A program made the position numbers and the translations under genes. The notes beneath the pieces were generated by a model that ran no database searches, was not told the DNA's origin, and was given only the letters and a program-made list of their open reading frames with translations. 64,000 nucleotides of DNA from NCBI GenBank assembly GCA_016710095.1, contig JADJLL010000009.1, positions 71,305 to 135,304 of the forward strand, written 5' to 3'. Below, piece by piece: positions 10,101 to 16,848 of the stretch. This DNA is from Candidatus Eiseniibacteriota bacterium. Its GTDB lineage: Bacteria > Eisenbacteria > RBG-16-71-46. The first letter of the stretch is position 1, and each line of letters begins with the position of its first letter.

Positions 10101-10986
10101 GCGCCGCGGCGACCAGCAGCGCGCGGAGCGCTACGAGCGCCACCGCGACGCGCTGCGCGTCGCGCTCAACGACGGCGGCTGGGACGGCGAGTGGTACCGC
10201 CGCGCCTACTACGACGACGGCGCGCCGCTCGGCTCCAAGGACAGCGACGAGTGCCGCATCGACGGGCTCGCGCAGGCGTGGTCGGTGCTCTCGCACGCGG
10301 CCCCGCCCGATCGCGCGAACCAGGCGATGGATTCGGTCGAGAAGCACCTGATCTCGGAGGGCGACGGCATCATCCGCCTGCTCACGCCCGCCTTCCGCGA
10401 CACGCCGCACGATCCCGGCTACATCAAGGGCTACGTGGCGGGCGTCCGGGAGAACGGCGGCCAGTACACGCACGGCGTCCTGTGGGTGGTGCGCGCGATG
10501 GCCGAGCTCGGCCGGCGCGACCGCGCCGCGGCGCTGCTCGCCATGCTGAGCCCGGTCCGCCACACGGCGACCGCGGAGCGCGTGGCGCGCTACCAGACCG
10601 AGCCCTACGTGATCGTCGCCGACGTCTACGGCGAGGCGCCGCACGTCGGGCGGGGCGGCTGGACCTGGTACACCGGGTCGGCCGGCTGGATGTTCCGTAT
10701 CGCGGTCGAGTCGGTGCTCGGTGTGACGCTCGTGAACGGCGAGTCCGTCCGGGTGAAGCCGTGCATTCCCGACGAATGGCCGGGATACGAGATGGATTAC
10801 CGGGTCCCCGGCACGCAGGCGGTGCTCGAGATCCGGGTGAGCAATCCCGAGGGCTGTTCGCGTGCCGTCACGGGCGCGACGATCGACGGGCAACCGGTTC
10901 CGGTGAAGGCGGGAGAAGTTCGCGTCCCGGTGGGTTCGCTCACCGGCCGGCACCGGCTGGAGTTGATCCTCGGGGCGGGGGCCTGA
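7129..10986 (+). CDS. GH94 family glycoside phosphorylase (NdvB C-terminal-like; probable beta-1,2-oligoglucan phosphorylase)
   Basis: Predicted 1285 aa, ATG with GGAG upstream, no signal peptide, so cytoplasmic. The N-terminal part has the glycosyltransferase-36/GH94 supersandwich signatures seen in the C-terminal third of cyclic beta-1,2-glucan synthase (LSNGNYSVLVTRAGTG, GYALTRWTADRIED). The (alpha/alpha)6 catalytic part contains GDWNDGMNRVG near residue 955, holding the catalytic acid Asp, plus GFRDQLQDA and GWTWYTGSAGWM. GH94 enzymes phosphorolyse beta-glucosides to sugar-1-phosphate. The length (about 1.1-1.3 k residues) and domain layout suit 1,2-beta-oligoglucan phosphorylase better than cellobiose phosphorylase (~800 aa). 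The neighbour is the exported GH144-like protein, so import then phosphorolysis of sophoro-oligosaccharides is the likely route (inference). Confidence 0.85.
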   Translation: MSTTSPNMAALTTPERLASPTPGGRWLSNGNYSVLVTRAGTGWSRASGYALTRWTADRIEDRTGFFVFVRDTATGSFFSVTEEPAGAAAESRVFSSAPGRVRFVRQGQGLESRLDVCVLADRDAELRRLTITNTGASPRTLDVTSWADVVLNQPAADASHPAFSKLFVQTEWDAADATLLARRRPRANQEHHPWLAHALVEAGPVSWESDRVRFMGREGSPAAPRAMRRPGSLGLSAGNVLDPVVSLRRECALAPGASVTCTFVLALAPERERALDVVRELRREGAVDAAFANAAAHEVERRARHLVGAEAAEGLQAIAAAMAYGYSGLRAGRAQQARQVARPGLHERLGLRASVSQVLAWCENSTATARLRELERACGYWNELGFACEPVGLLAPNAVLAAGSTARTLEASDLGREDTDALASLAAAVFVAPLLDVAEEVLALEVARPLPPVRALAAEKAVAVDEPLREWNGFGGFTADGREYVIRMPYDPVSGHRKPPLPWVNIMASERFGFLVSETGAASTWNGNSREHRLTPWHNDPVLDPHGEALHLRDDETGEWWSPAAGPSPALAAYEMRHGFGYSVSRHESHGLAQEVCWFAHEREPVRCTRVRVTNTSGRERRLSLYGYARLVQGVLPEVSSRHVVSGRLEGDLALTATNATAGEFAQGVAFSAVVAPEGARHHATADREEYLGVGGAIAAPAAVAAGTTLSGSCGAGLDPCFADQLEFTLAPGATAECTFLFGEAPSEAHVRAIVEALRAPGAVQGALEDVRASWERLVSGVQVRTPSPEIDLMVNGWLAYQTLSCRIWGRTAYYQSGGAFGFRDQLQDAASLLHLKPELTRAQIVLNASHQFVEGDVLHWWHPPLSKGMRTRFADDLLWLPLLTAYYLQSTGDWSVLDESARFLTAPALEEGEDEVFLVPTDSGTFADVYEHCCLAIDRSLGVGEHGLPLFGTGDWNDGMNRVGREGRGESVWMGFFLHMILGDFVSICERRGDQQRAERYERHRDALRVALNDGGWDGEWYRRAYYDDGAPLGSKDSDECRIDGLAQAWSVLSHAAPPDRANQAMDSVEKHLISEGDGIIRLLTPAFRDTPHDPGYIKGYVAGVRENGGQYTHGVLWVVRAMAELGRRDRAAALLAMLSPVRHTATAERVARYQTEPYVIVADVYGEAPHVGRGGWTWYTGSAGWMFRIAVESVLGVTLVNGESVRVKPCIPDEWPGYEMDYRVPGTQAVLEIRVSNPEGCSRAVTGATIDGQPVPVKAGEVRVPVGSLTGRHRLELILGAGA

Positions 10987-11087
10987 CCCGTGAGGGAGGG
11001 GGCTGAAACGGCCAGTCGGCGTTACAGCATTCCGCACTCGCAATCCGGCATGTAACAGTTGTCATTGCAGTTTCATGGGCCTTTTCG

Positions 11088-11115
11088 TTGACGTGTTCCA
11101 GTGCCCATGTAATCG
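11088..11115 (+). promoter_or_regulatory. Candidate sigma-70-type promoter in the 385-bp gap before 11372
   Basis: TTGACG at 11088-11093 and TAATCG at 11110-11115 are separated by 16 bases. The whole gap 10987-11371 is visibly less GC-rich than its surroundings, contains no credible ORF, and would leave a ~250-base 5' leader before the gene at 11372. I see no recognisable riboswitch in that leader. Confidence is limited because the assignment is by eye. Confidence 0.45.
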
Positions 11116-11371
11116 TTTTCACCGATGAGCCGGACAGGGGGTGCAGTACCTCCCGAACGAAGGCTCGACGCTTTCGCCGACACCCGGAAATGGACCGTCG
11201 TCAGCCAGCAGTTCGCGTCAGCGCAAGCTCCGCGAAATCTGTCGCAAGGGCCCAACTCGGTCACCTCGAGTGCCGTCGAGATCCTCGCAACACCCTCATC
11301 ACGCAGCAACGTTCCACATGCAGGATCCGCACTGTCGTCCCCAGTCACATCACAGCAAGGAGGAATCACCC

Positions 11372-12190
11372 ATGAAGCGGATCGGTTACCAGACTCTGGC
11401 GGTCTTCGCGACGCTCGCCTTCGCCGCCGTCGCGAATGCGACGACGCCGATTCCGAACGACGTCAAGTTCCAGATCAACAACTGGAACACGTGCCCCGGC
11501 ACGCCCGTGACCACGACCAACAACTATCCCTCGTCCGTCGCGATCGAGCACGAACTGCTCATCTGCAACGCGTGGGCGGAGCAGCACGTTTGGCGCTTCT
11601 CGGCCGACGGCGGCGCCTCGGTCGCGCAGTTCCCGAACAACTCGCAGTTCTCCTTCGGCGCGACGATGACGCTGACGGGCGACGACGCCAACGGCGGCGA
11701 GTGCGGCATCAACATCGCTCCCTGGTGGGACGGCTCGATGTCCGACGGCCGTATCAACTGCCGCGTTCCGGACGGCGAGGTCGCCTGCTTCGGCGGCCGC
11801 ATGCCCTTCTACAGCTTCACGGGCGCCAATGGCGTGCTCTTCGCCATGAACACCCCGATCACCCTCAGCATGACGTATGAGTCGAATGGCAACACCGCCA
11901 TCAGCCCCGGCACGATGAAGTACGACATCGTGTGGCTCGGCACGCCCTACACGTCGGGCGCGCTGGCGATGGACGAGGCGAACCCGTCCGAAGACCCGCC
12001 GCACGGTCTCTGGGGCATCCTGAACAACGGCAACGCGGGTGGCTTCCTCCAGGCGCGCATGGATCCCAACAGCTTCCCTGCGAACCCGGCGCACCTCAAG
12101 GCCACGTGGGCGGACATCACGTTCTCCACGAGCCAGGTCACGCCGACGTCGAAGACGTCGTGGGGCCAGCTGAAGGCGCTCTACCGGTAG
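11372..12190 (+). CDS. Exported protein of unknown function with C-terminal SWGQLKALYR motif
   Basis: Predicted 272 aa. The ATG at 11372 has a strong AAGGAGG 9 bases upstream and starts a signal peptide (MKRIGYQTLAVFATLAFAAVANA). The mature protein is rich in Asn, Gly, Thr and Trp and has five cysteines (including NTCPG, ICNAW, GECGIN, INCRV and VACFG), suggesting a disulfide-stabilised beta-rich extracytoplasmic domain. I do not recognise a family. The last ten residues, SWGQLKALYR, closely match the last ten of the otherwise dissimilar exported protein at 17761-18423 (TWGKLKSIYR). Shared ends on unlike proteins suggest a sorting or anchoring tag. A hairpin follows 29 bases after the stop and the gene has its own candidate promoter, so it is probably monocistronic. 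Confidence 0.8.
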   Translation: MKRIGYQTLAVFATLAFAAVANATTPIPNDVKFQINNWNTCPGTPVTTTNNYPSSVAIEHELLICNAWAEQHVWRFSADGGASVAQFPNNSQFSFGATMTLTGDDANGGECGINIAPWWDGSMSDGRINCRVPDGEVACFGGRMPFYSFTGANGVLFAMNTPITLSMTYESNGNTAISPGTMKYDIVWLGTPYTSGALAMDEANPSEDPPHGLWGILNNGNAGGFLQARMDPNSFPANPAHLKATWADITFSTSQVTPTSKTSWGQLKALYR

Positions 12191-12218
12191 TTCCCGGTCT
12201 CGCGCGAAGCATTCGGCA

Positions 12219-12248
12219 CGGCCGCTCCCGCTCACGCGGGGGCGGCCG
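12219..12248 (+). terminator. GC-rich hairpin downstream of the 11372 gene
   Basis: CGGCCGCTCCCG (12219-12230) pairs with CGGGGGCGGCCG (12237-12248), 12 pairs including one G-U, loop of six. It is followed by a weak T stretch (GTCGTTTCGG), so termination is plausible but not certain. Confidence 0.5.
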
Positions 12249-12335
12249 CGGTCGTTTCGGGGGCCGGTTGCTCGCGCGGTGGCGCGCATGGCAGGGTAGC
12301 CGCGGGTCTTCACGCAACGTCCGCGCGGAGGAAGC

Positions 12336-12875
12336 ATGAGCGAAGTCGCGACGCTGGCCGGAGGGTGTTTCTGGTGTCTCGAGGCGATCTTCGAGCGCGT
12401 GAGCGGTGTCGAGCGCGTGGAGTCCGGCTTCTCCGGCGGTGATCCCGCGATCACGAGCTATCGCGCCGTCTGCGAGGGCACGAGCGGCCACGCCGAGGTC
12501 GTGCAGGTGACGTTCGATCCCGCGATCGTGAGCTACGCCGAACTGCTCCAGCTCTTCTTCGTCTTCCACGATCCGACGACGCTGGACCGGCAGGGCGCCG
12601 ACGTGGGCACCCAGTACCGCTCGGCGATCTTCACGCACTCGGCCGAGCAGCAGGCGACCGCGACCGCGCTCATCGCCGAGCTCGACGCCGCGCAGGTGTG
12701 GCCGAACCCGATCGTCACCCAGGTCGCGCCCTTCGACCGGTTCTTCCCGGCCGAGGAGCATCACCAGGGCTACTACCGCGCGAACCCGCAGCAGCCGTAT
12801 TGCCAGGCGGCGATCGCGCCCAAGGTGGCCAAGCTGCGCGCGCATTTCGCCTCGCGCCTGAAGCCCGAGCCGTGA
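12336..12875 (+). CDS. msrA: Peptide-methionine (S)-S-oxide reductase
   Basis: Predicted 179 aa, the usual MsrA size. The catalytic motif GGCFWCLEAIFE begins near residue 9, with the nucleophilic Cys directly after Gly. GYYRANPQQPYCQAAI near the C-terminus contains the conserved 'NP...YC..vI.PK' block with the resolving cysteine. EEHHQGYY is the conserved substrate-site stretch. It repairs S-epimers of methionine sulfoxide using thioredoxin. There is no signal peptide, so it is cytoplasmic. A GGAG Shine-Dalgarno sits in front of the ATG. The stop overlaps the next start (TGATG), so translation with the M20 peptidase is probably coupled. Confidence 0.96.
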   Translation: MSEVATLAGGCFWCLEAIFERVSGVERVESGFSGGDPAITSYRAVCEGTSGHAEVVQVTFDPAIVSYAELLQLFFVFHDPTTLDRQGADVGTQYRSAIFTHSAEQQATATALIAELDAAQVWPNPIVTQVAPFDRFFPAEEHHQGYYRANPQQPYCQAAIAPKVAKLRAHFASRLKPEP

Positions 12876-14224
12876 TGCGGGCGGCGAAGGTCCTCGCGCC
12901 GGCCGCGCTGCTCGCGGCGCTGCTCGTCGCGAACGTCCTCCCGGCGCACGCGGCGGGGCTGAGCCCGGCGGAGCGGCGCCTCGTCGCTTCCGTGGACCGG
13001 AACGTGCCGTCGCACCTCGCGCTGCTGCGCCGGCTGGTCGAGCAGAACAGCGGCACGCTGAACTTCGCCGGCGTGCGCGCGGTCGGCGCGATGCTGCAGC
13101 CGGAGTGGGAGGCGCTCGGCTTCCGCGTGCGCTGGGTGGACGGCGCCGCGTGGAACCGGGCGGGACACCTGCTCGCCGAACGCCCGGGCCGCCGCGGCGC
13201 TCCGGTGGTCGTGCTCGTCGGGCACCTCGACACCGTGTTCGAGCCCTCGAGCGGCTTCACGGGCTGGACCGTGCTTTCGGACACGACCGTGCGCGGGCCC
13301 GGCATCACCGACATGAAGGGCGGCGACGTGATCCAGCTGCTCGCCGTGCGCGCACTGCGCGACGCCGGGCTGCTCGACGGTCTCACGATCCGCGTCGTGC
13401 TCACGGGCGACGAGGAACGGTCGGGCTCGCCACAGGCGCTCGCTCGCGCCGACCTCGTCGCCGCGGCGGCCGGAGCATCGGCCGTGCTCGGCTTCGAGGA
13501 CGGCGACGGCGCGCTGCAGCGCGCGATCACCGCGCGCCGCGGCTCGAGCGACTGGAAGCTGCGCGTGCGCGGCACGCCCGCGCACAGCTCGCAGATCTTC
13601 CGCGCCGACATCGGCCCGGGCGCGATCTTCGAGGCGGCGCGCGTGCTCGCCGAGGTGCGCGACTCGCTCGCGGGCGAGCCGTACCTCACGTTCAATCCGG
13701 GCTTCGTGCTCGGCGGCAGCGACGTCGTGCTCGACTCGTCCTCGGCGGGCGGCTCCGCCTCCGGCAAGACGAACGTCGTCGCCGACACGGCGTACGTCAC
13801 GGGCGACCTGCGCACGCTCTCGCGCGCCCAGCTCGAACACGCGCGCGCCGTGATGACGCGCATCGCGGCGCGGCACGACGCGCGGACGGACGCGGTCTTC
13901 ACGTTCGCGGACGGCTATCCGGTGCTCGAGCCCTCGGAGGGCAACCGGCGCCTGCTCGCGCTCTTCGACCGCGCGAGCGTGGACCTGGGCTTCGGCGCGA
14001 TCGAAGCCGTGGACCCGATGCGCGCCGGCGCGGCGGACGTCTCGTTCGTCGGCGACCGCGTGCCCATGACGCTCGACGCGCTCGGGCTCAAGGGCGACGG
14101 CGGGCACACGTCCTCCGAGTGGGCCGACCTGCGCGCGCTGCCCATCCAGGGCAAGCGCGTCGCCGTGCTCCTCGCGCGGCTGGCGGCCGGTGCGGCGCGT
14201 TCGACGGGGGCGACTGGCCACTGA
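12875..14224 (+). CDS. Exported M20-family metallopeptidase (glutamate carboxypeptidase-like)
   Basis: Predicted 449 aa. The ATG at 12875 overlaps the msrA stop and begins a signal peptide (MRAAKVLAPAALLAALLVANVLPAHA), placing the enzyme in the periplasm or outside. Zinc-site motifs of M20 are intact: GHLDTVFE, GITDMKGG (bridging Asp), GDEERSGS (catalytic Glu pair) and the late GHTSSEW histidine. The dimerisation domain (RGTPAHSSQIFRADIGPGAI) sits in the middle, as in CPG2-like carboxypeptidases. It removes C-terminal residues from peptides or folyl/N-acyl amino acids; the exact substrate cannot be read. Pairing with msrA is by position and may be incidental. Confidence 0.9.
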   Translation: MRAAKVLAPAALLAALLVANVLPAHAAGLSPAERRLVASVDRNVPSHLALLRRLVEQNSGTLNFAGVRAVGAMLQPEWEALGFRVRWVDGAAWNRAGHLLAERPGRRGAPVVVLVGHLDTVFEPSSGFTGWTVLSDTTVRGPGITDMKGGDVIQLLAVRALRDAGLLDGLTIRVVLTGDEERSGSPQALARADLVAAAAGASAVLGFEDGDGALQRAITARRGSSDWKLRVRGTPAHSSQIFRADIGPGAIFEAARVLAEVRDSLAGEPYLTFNPGFVLGGSDVVLDSSSAGGSASGKTNVVADTAYVTGDLRTLSRAQLEHARAVMTRIAARHDARTDAVFTFADGYPVLEPSEGNRRLLALFDRASVDLGFGAIEAVDPMRAGAADVSFVGDRVPMTLDALGLKGDGGHTSSEWADLRALPIQGKRVAVLLARLAAGAARSTGATGH

Positions 14225-14235
14225 CCGCGCTCGTG

Positions 14236-14244
14236 TGACAACTT
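14236..14244 (+). promoter_or_regulatory. Possible extended -10 element for the MATE gene
   Basis: TG-A-CAACTT ends 9 bases before the ATG at 14254, and no Shine-Dalgarno precedes that ATG. The spacing resembles the clearer TGnTAG elements at 15674, 44615 and 49253, so a leaderless or near-leaderless transcript is possible. The hexamer itself is weak. Confidence 0.3.
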
Positions 14245-14253
14245 GCGCGCCTC

Positions 14254-15615
14254 ATGTCTTTCCATCCGCCACAAGCCGCCGACTATCGCCGCCTGCTCGC
14301 GCTCGCGGTGCCCGTCGTGTTCGCGCAGCTCGGCCTCATGGGCATGAGCGTCGCGGACACGATCATCATCGGGCACGTCTCCGCGGCCGCGCAGGCGGGC
14401 GTCGCGATCGGCAACGTGTACGGCTTCTGCCTCGGCGTGTTCGGCATGGGACTCCTCAACGCGCTCGACCCCGTGATCTCGCAGGCCGTCGGCGCGGGCG
14501 ACACGCCCGCCGTCGCTCGCGGCGTGCAGCGCGGCATCGTGCTCTCGGGCGTGCTCGGCGTCGGCGCGGCGCTCGCGTGCCTGCCCGTGCGCCTGCTCCT
14601 CACCGCGGCGGGCCAGCCGCCCGAGGTCGTGGACGGCGCGGTCGCGTACGTGGTCGCGCAGGCGCCGACCTACTGGGCGTTCTTCCTCTTCATCGCCCTG
14701 CGCACGACGCTGCAGGCGAACCACGTCACGCAGCCGATCGTCTGGAGCATCGTGCTCTCGAACGTCTTCAACGGTGTCGTGTGCTGGACGCTCGTGTACG
14801 GCAAGTTCGGGTTCCCCGTGCTCGGGCCCCTCGGCGCCGGCATCGCGACCGCGCTCGCGCGCGTGTTCATGCTCGGCATGCTCGTGGCGTTCGCGTGGCC
14901 GCACGTGCGGCCGTGGCTGCGATGGTCGCGCGAGAGCCTGCGGATGGGACCGATCGGGCGGATCCTGCGGATCGGCCTGCCGATCGCGGCGCAGTACGAG
15001 TTCGAGTTCGCCATCTTCGCGGCGATCGCGCTGATCATGGGGCGCATGGGCCCGGTCGCGGGCGCCGCGCACCAGGTGGCGCTCAACATCGCGTCGTTCA
15101 CGTTCATGGTGCCCCTCGGCGTCTCGATCGCGGGTTCGGTGCTGGTCGGGCAGGCGGTCGGAGCGGGGGACCTCGCCATGGCGCGCCGCTCGGCGCTCGC
15201 CGCGCTCGTGGCCGGCGTCGGCTTCATGAGCGTGAGCGCGCTCGTGCTGCGGGCGATCCCGGACGTGCTCGCGCGCGTCTACTCGTCGGACGCCGAGGTG
15301 ATCGCGCTCGCGTCCACGCTCATCCCGATCGCCGGCGTGTTCCAGGTCTTCGACGGCACGCAGGTCGTCTCGATCGGCCTGCTCCGCGGTGTCGGGGACA
15401 CGCGCTGGCCCATGATCGCCAGCCTCGTGGGCTACTGGATCGTCGGCCTGCCCGTGAGCCTCTGGTTCGGCCTGCACCTGAAGTTCGGTCCGGTCGGCCT
15501 GTGGTGGGGGCTGGTCGTCGGCCTCGTCCTGGTCGGGGTCGTGCTCGTCACCCGGGTCCGGATCCGGCTCTGGCAGGACGTCCGGCGGCTCGAGGTGGAA
15601 TCTCCCGGGCACTAG
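14254..15615 (+). CDS. MATE-family multidrug/toxin efflux transporter
   Basis: Predicted 453 aa with about 12 hydrophobic segments. It begins YRRLLALAVPVVFAQLGLMG followed by SVADTIIIGHVS, the MATE N-terminal helix pattern ('...G..Dt.m.Gh.s...lA'). 'GLLNALDPVISQAVGAGD' and 'SIAGSVLVGQAVGAGDLAMA' are the two repeat signatures of the internal duplication. MATE proteins export cationic drugs or metabolites with Na+ or H+. The gene starts 29 bases after the M20 gene without a Shine-Dalgarno, so it may have its own leaderless start. The substrate cannot be assigned. Confidence 0.93.
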   Translation: MSFHPPQAADYRRLLALAVPVVFAQLGLMGMSVADTIIIGHVSAAAQAGVAIGNVYGFCLGVFGMGLLNALDPVISQAVGAGDTPAVARGVQRGIVLSGVLGVGAALACLPVRLLLTAAGQPPEVVDGAVAYVVAQAPTYWAFFLFIALRTTLQANHVTQPIVWSIVLSNVFNGVVCWTLVYGKFGFPVLGPLGAGIATALARVFMLGMLVAFAWPHVRPWLRWSRESLRMGPIGRILRIGLPIAAQYEFEFAIFAAIALIMGRMGPVAGAAHQVALNIASFTFMVPLGVSIAGSVLVGQAVGAGDLAMARRSALAALVAGVGFMSVSALVLRAIPDVLARVYSSDAEVIALASTLIPIAGVFQVFDGTQVVSIGLLRGVGDTRWPMIASLVGYWIVGLPVSLWFGLHLKFGPVGLWWGLVVGLVLVGVVLVTRVRIRLWQDVRRLEVESPGH

Positions 15616-15673
15616 AAAACACTTCGAAACGCGGCCGGACGCGGGACATCTGTAGAAGCATGCCCTTCCGTGC

Positions 15674-15682
15674 TGCTAGACT
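15674..15682 (+). promoter_or_regulatory. Extended -10 promoter of the cysteine leader peptide
   Basis: TGC-TAGACT (hexamer 15677-15682) lies 10 bases before the leader-peptide ATG at 15693. There is no Shine-Dalgarno in between, so transcription would start at or within a few bases of the ATG. No convincing -35 is visible, as is common with extended -10 sites. The same hexamer precedes gltA at 31859. Confidence 0.5.
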
Positions 15683-15692
15683 CGCGCGCGTC

Positions 15693-15776
15693 ATGAAGCG
15701 CCACGCCTGTACCTGTCCGAGCTGTTGTTGTCGCCGGAGAGACGACCGTCTCCCGTCGGCGGGCTCGCGCACGTGA
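15693..15776 (+). CDS. Cysteine-rich leader peptide of the cysK-cysE operon
   Basis: A 27-residue ORF (ATG 15693, TGA 15774-15776) starting MKRHACTCPSCCC: five cysteines in its first 13 residues, three of them consecutive TGT codons at 15723-15731. It ends 30 bases before a perfect terminator-type hairpin and 109 bases before cysK. Position, composition and hairpin match amino-acid attenuation leaders. Cys-rich regulatory ORFs upstream of sulfur genes are known in mycobacteria, where they are often leaderless. Here low Cys-tRNA would stall ribosomes on the Cys codons and favour read-through into cysK-cysE (inference). It is unlikely to have a function as a free peptide. Confidence 0.75.
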   Translation: MKRHACTCPSCCCRRRDDRLPSAGSRT

Positions 15777-15806
15777 TCGTGTAGCGCTCATCCCGATTCC
15801 CGACAG

Positions 15807-15853
15807 AAGGCAGCCGTCTCCGCACCCGCGCGGACGGCTGCCTTTTCGTTTTC
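15807..15853 (+). terminator. Putative attenuator terminator upstream of cysK
   Basis: AAGGCAGCCGTC (15807-15818) pairs perfectly with GACGGCTGCCTT (15833-15844), a 12-bp stem with a 14-base loop, followed by TTCGTTTTC. It lies between the Cys-rich leader ORF and cysK. An upstream hairpin (GGAGAGAC with GTCTCCC, 15736-15754) shares the element GTCTC with the terminator's 5' arm edge (15816-15820), so alternative pairing is possible. I could not establish a full antiterminator by eye. Confidence 0.7.
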
Positions 15854-15885
15854 CCGCCCCATCGCACCCCTGAGGAGAGGTTCCC

Positions 15886-16848
15886 ATGGCACGCATCCAC
15901 GACAGCATCCTCGACACCATCGGCCACACTCCGCTCGTGCGCACTCCGCGCCTGCAGAAGGGACTCGCGGGCGAGGTGGTCTTCAAGCTCGAGTCGTTCA
16001 ACCCCATGTCGAGCGTCAAGGACCGCATCGGCCGCGCGATGATCGACGACGCGATCGCCACGGGGCGCGTGAAGCCCGGCGAGACCACGCTCATCGAGCC
16101 GACGTCCGGCAACACGGGCATCGCGCTCGCGTTCGTCGCGGCGGCGCGCGGGATCAAGCTCGTGCTCACGATGCCCGAGACCATGTCGGTCGAGCGCCGC
16201 AAGGTGCTGCTCGCGCTCGGCGCGAAGCTCGTGCTCACCGAGGGCCCGAAGGGCATGAAGGGCGCGATCGCGCGCGCGTAGGAACTGCAGGTCGAGATGC
16301 CGGGCTCGGTGATTTTTGGGCAGTTCGACAATCCCGCGAATCCGAAGGTGCACCGCGAGACGACCGCGGTCGAGATCTGGGACGACACCGACGGCCGCGT
16401 CGACGCGGTGGTCGCGGGCGTCGGAACGGGCGGCACGCTCACCGGCGTCGCCGAAGTGCTCAAGGCGCGCAAGGATTCGTTCCGCGCGATCGCGGTCGAG
16501 CCCACGGATTCGCCCGTGCTCTCGGGCGGCGCGCCGGGGCCGCACAAGATCCAGGGCATCGGCGCGGGCTTCGTGCCGTCGATCCTGCGGACCGACCTGA
16601 TCGACGAGATCGTGAAGGTCTCGAACGACGAGGCCTTCGCGATGGCGCGCCGGCTCGTGCGCGAGGAGGGTCTCATGGTCGGCATCTCCTCGGGCGCGGT
16701 CGCGCACGCGGCGCTCGCCCTCGCGGCGCGCCCGGACTTCGCGGGCAAGCTGATCGTCGCGGTGCTCGCGAGCCACGGCGAACGCTACCTGTCGACGCCG
16801 CTGTTCGACTTCCCCGAAGACGTGCCCGCCGAGGCGGTCCGCGCATGA
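15886..16848 (+). CDS. cysK: Cysteine synthase A, interrupted by one in-frame TAG
   Basis: O-acetylserine sulfhydrylase, making cysteine from O-acetylserine and sulfide with PLP. The frame runs 15886-16281, meets TAG at 16279-16281 (codon 132), then continues in the same frame to 16848; full length would be ~320 residues, normal for CysK. Signatures are complete: DSILDTIGHTPLVR, SVKDRIGRAMI (PLP lysine), EPTSGNTGIALA, GVGTGGTLTGV, VGISSGAVAHAAL. The residues flanking the stop (KGMKGAIARA*ELQVEMPG) align with the usual 'GAIAKAEEL..EIPG', so TAG stands where a Glu codon (GAG) is expected. A sequencing error or a recent nonsense change is likelier than two genes. Shine-Dalgarno GGAGAGG precedes the ATG; the end overlaps cysE (ATGA). 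Confidence 0.9.

Noticed and set aside
16297..16848. Separate PLP-enzyme gene starting at the internal ATG after the cysK stop
   Set aside because: The internal ATG lies inside a conserved CysK block and the frame is continuous through the TAG. A protein from here would lack the PLP lysine.
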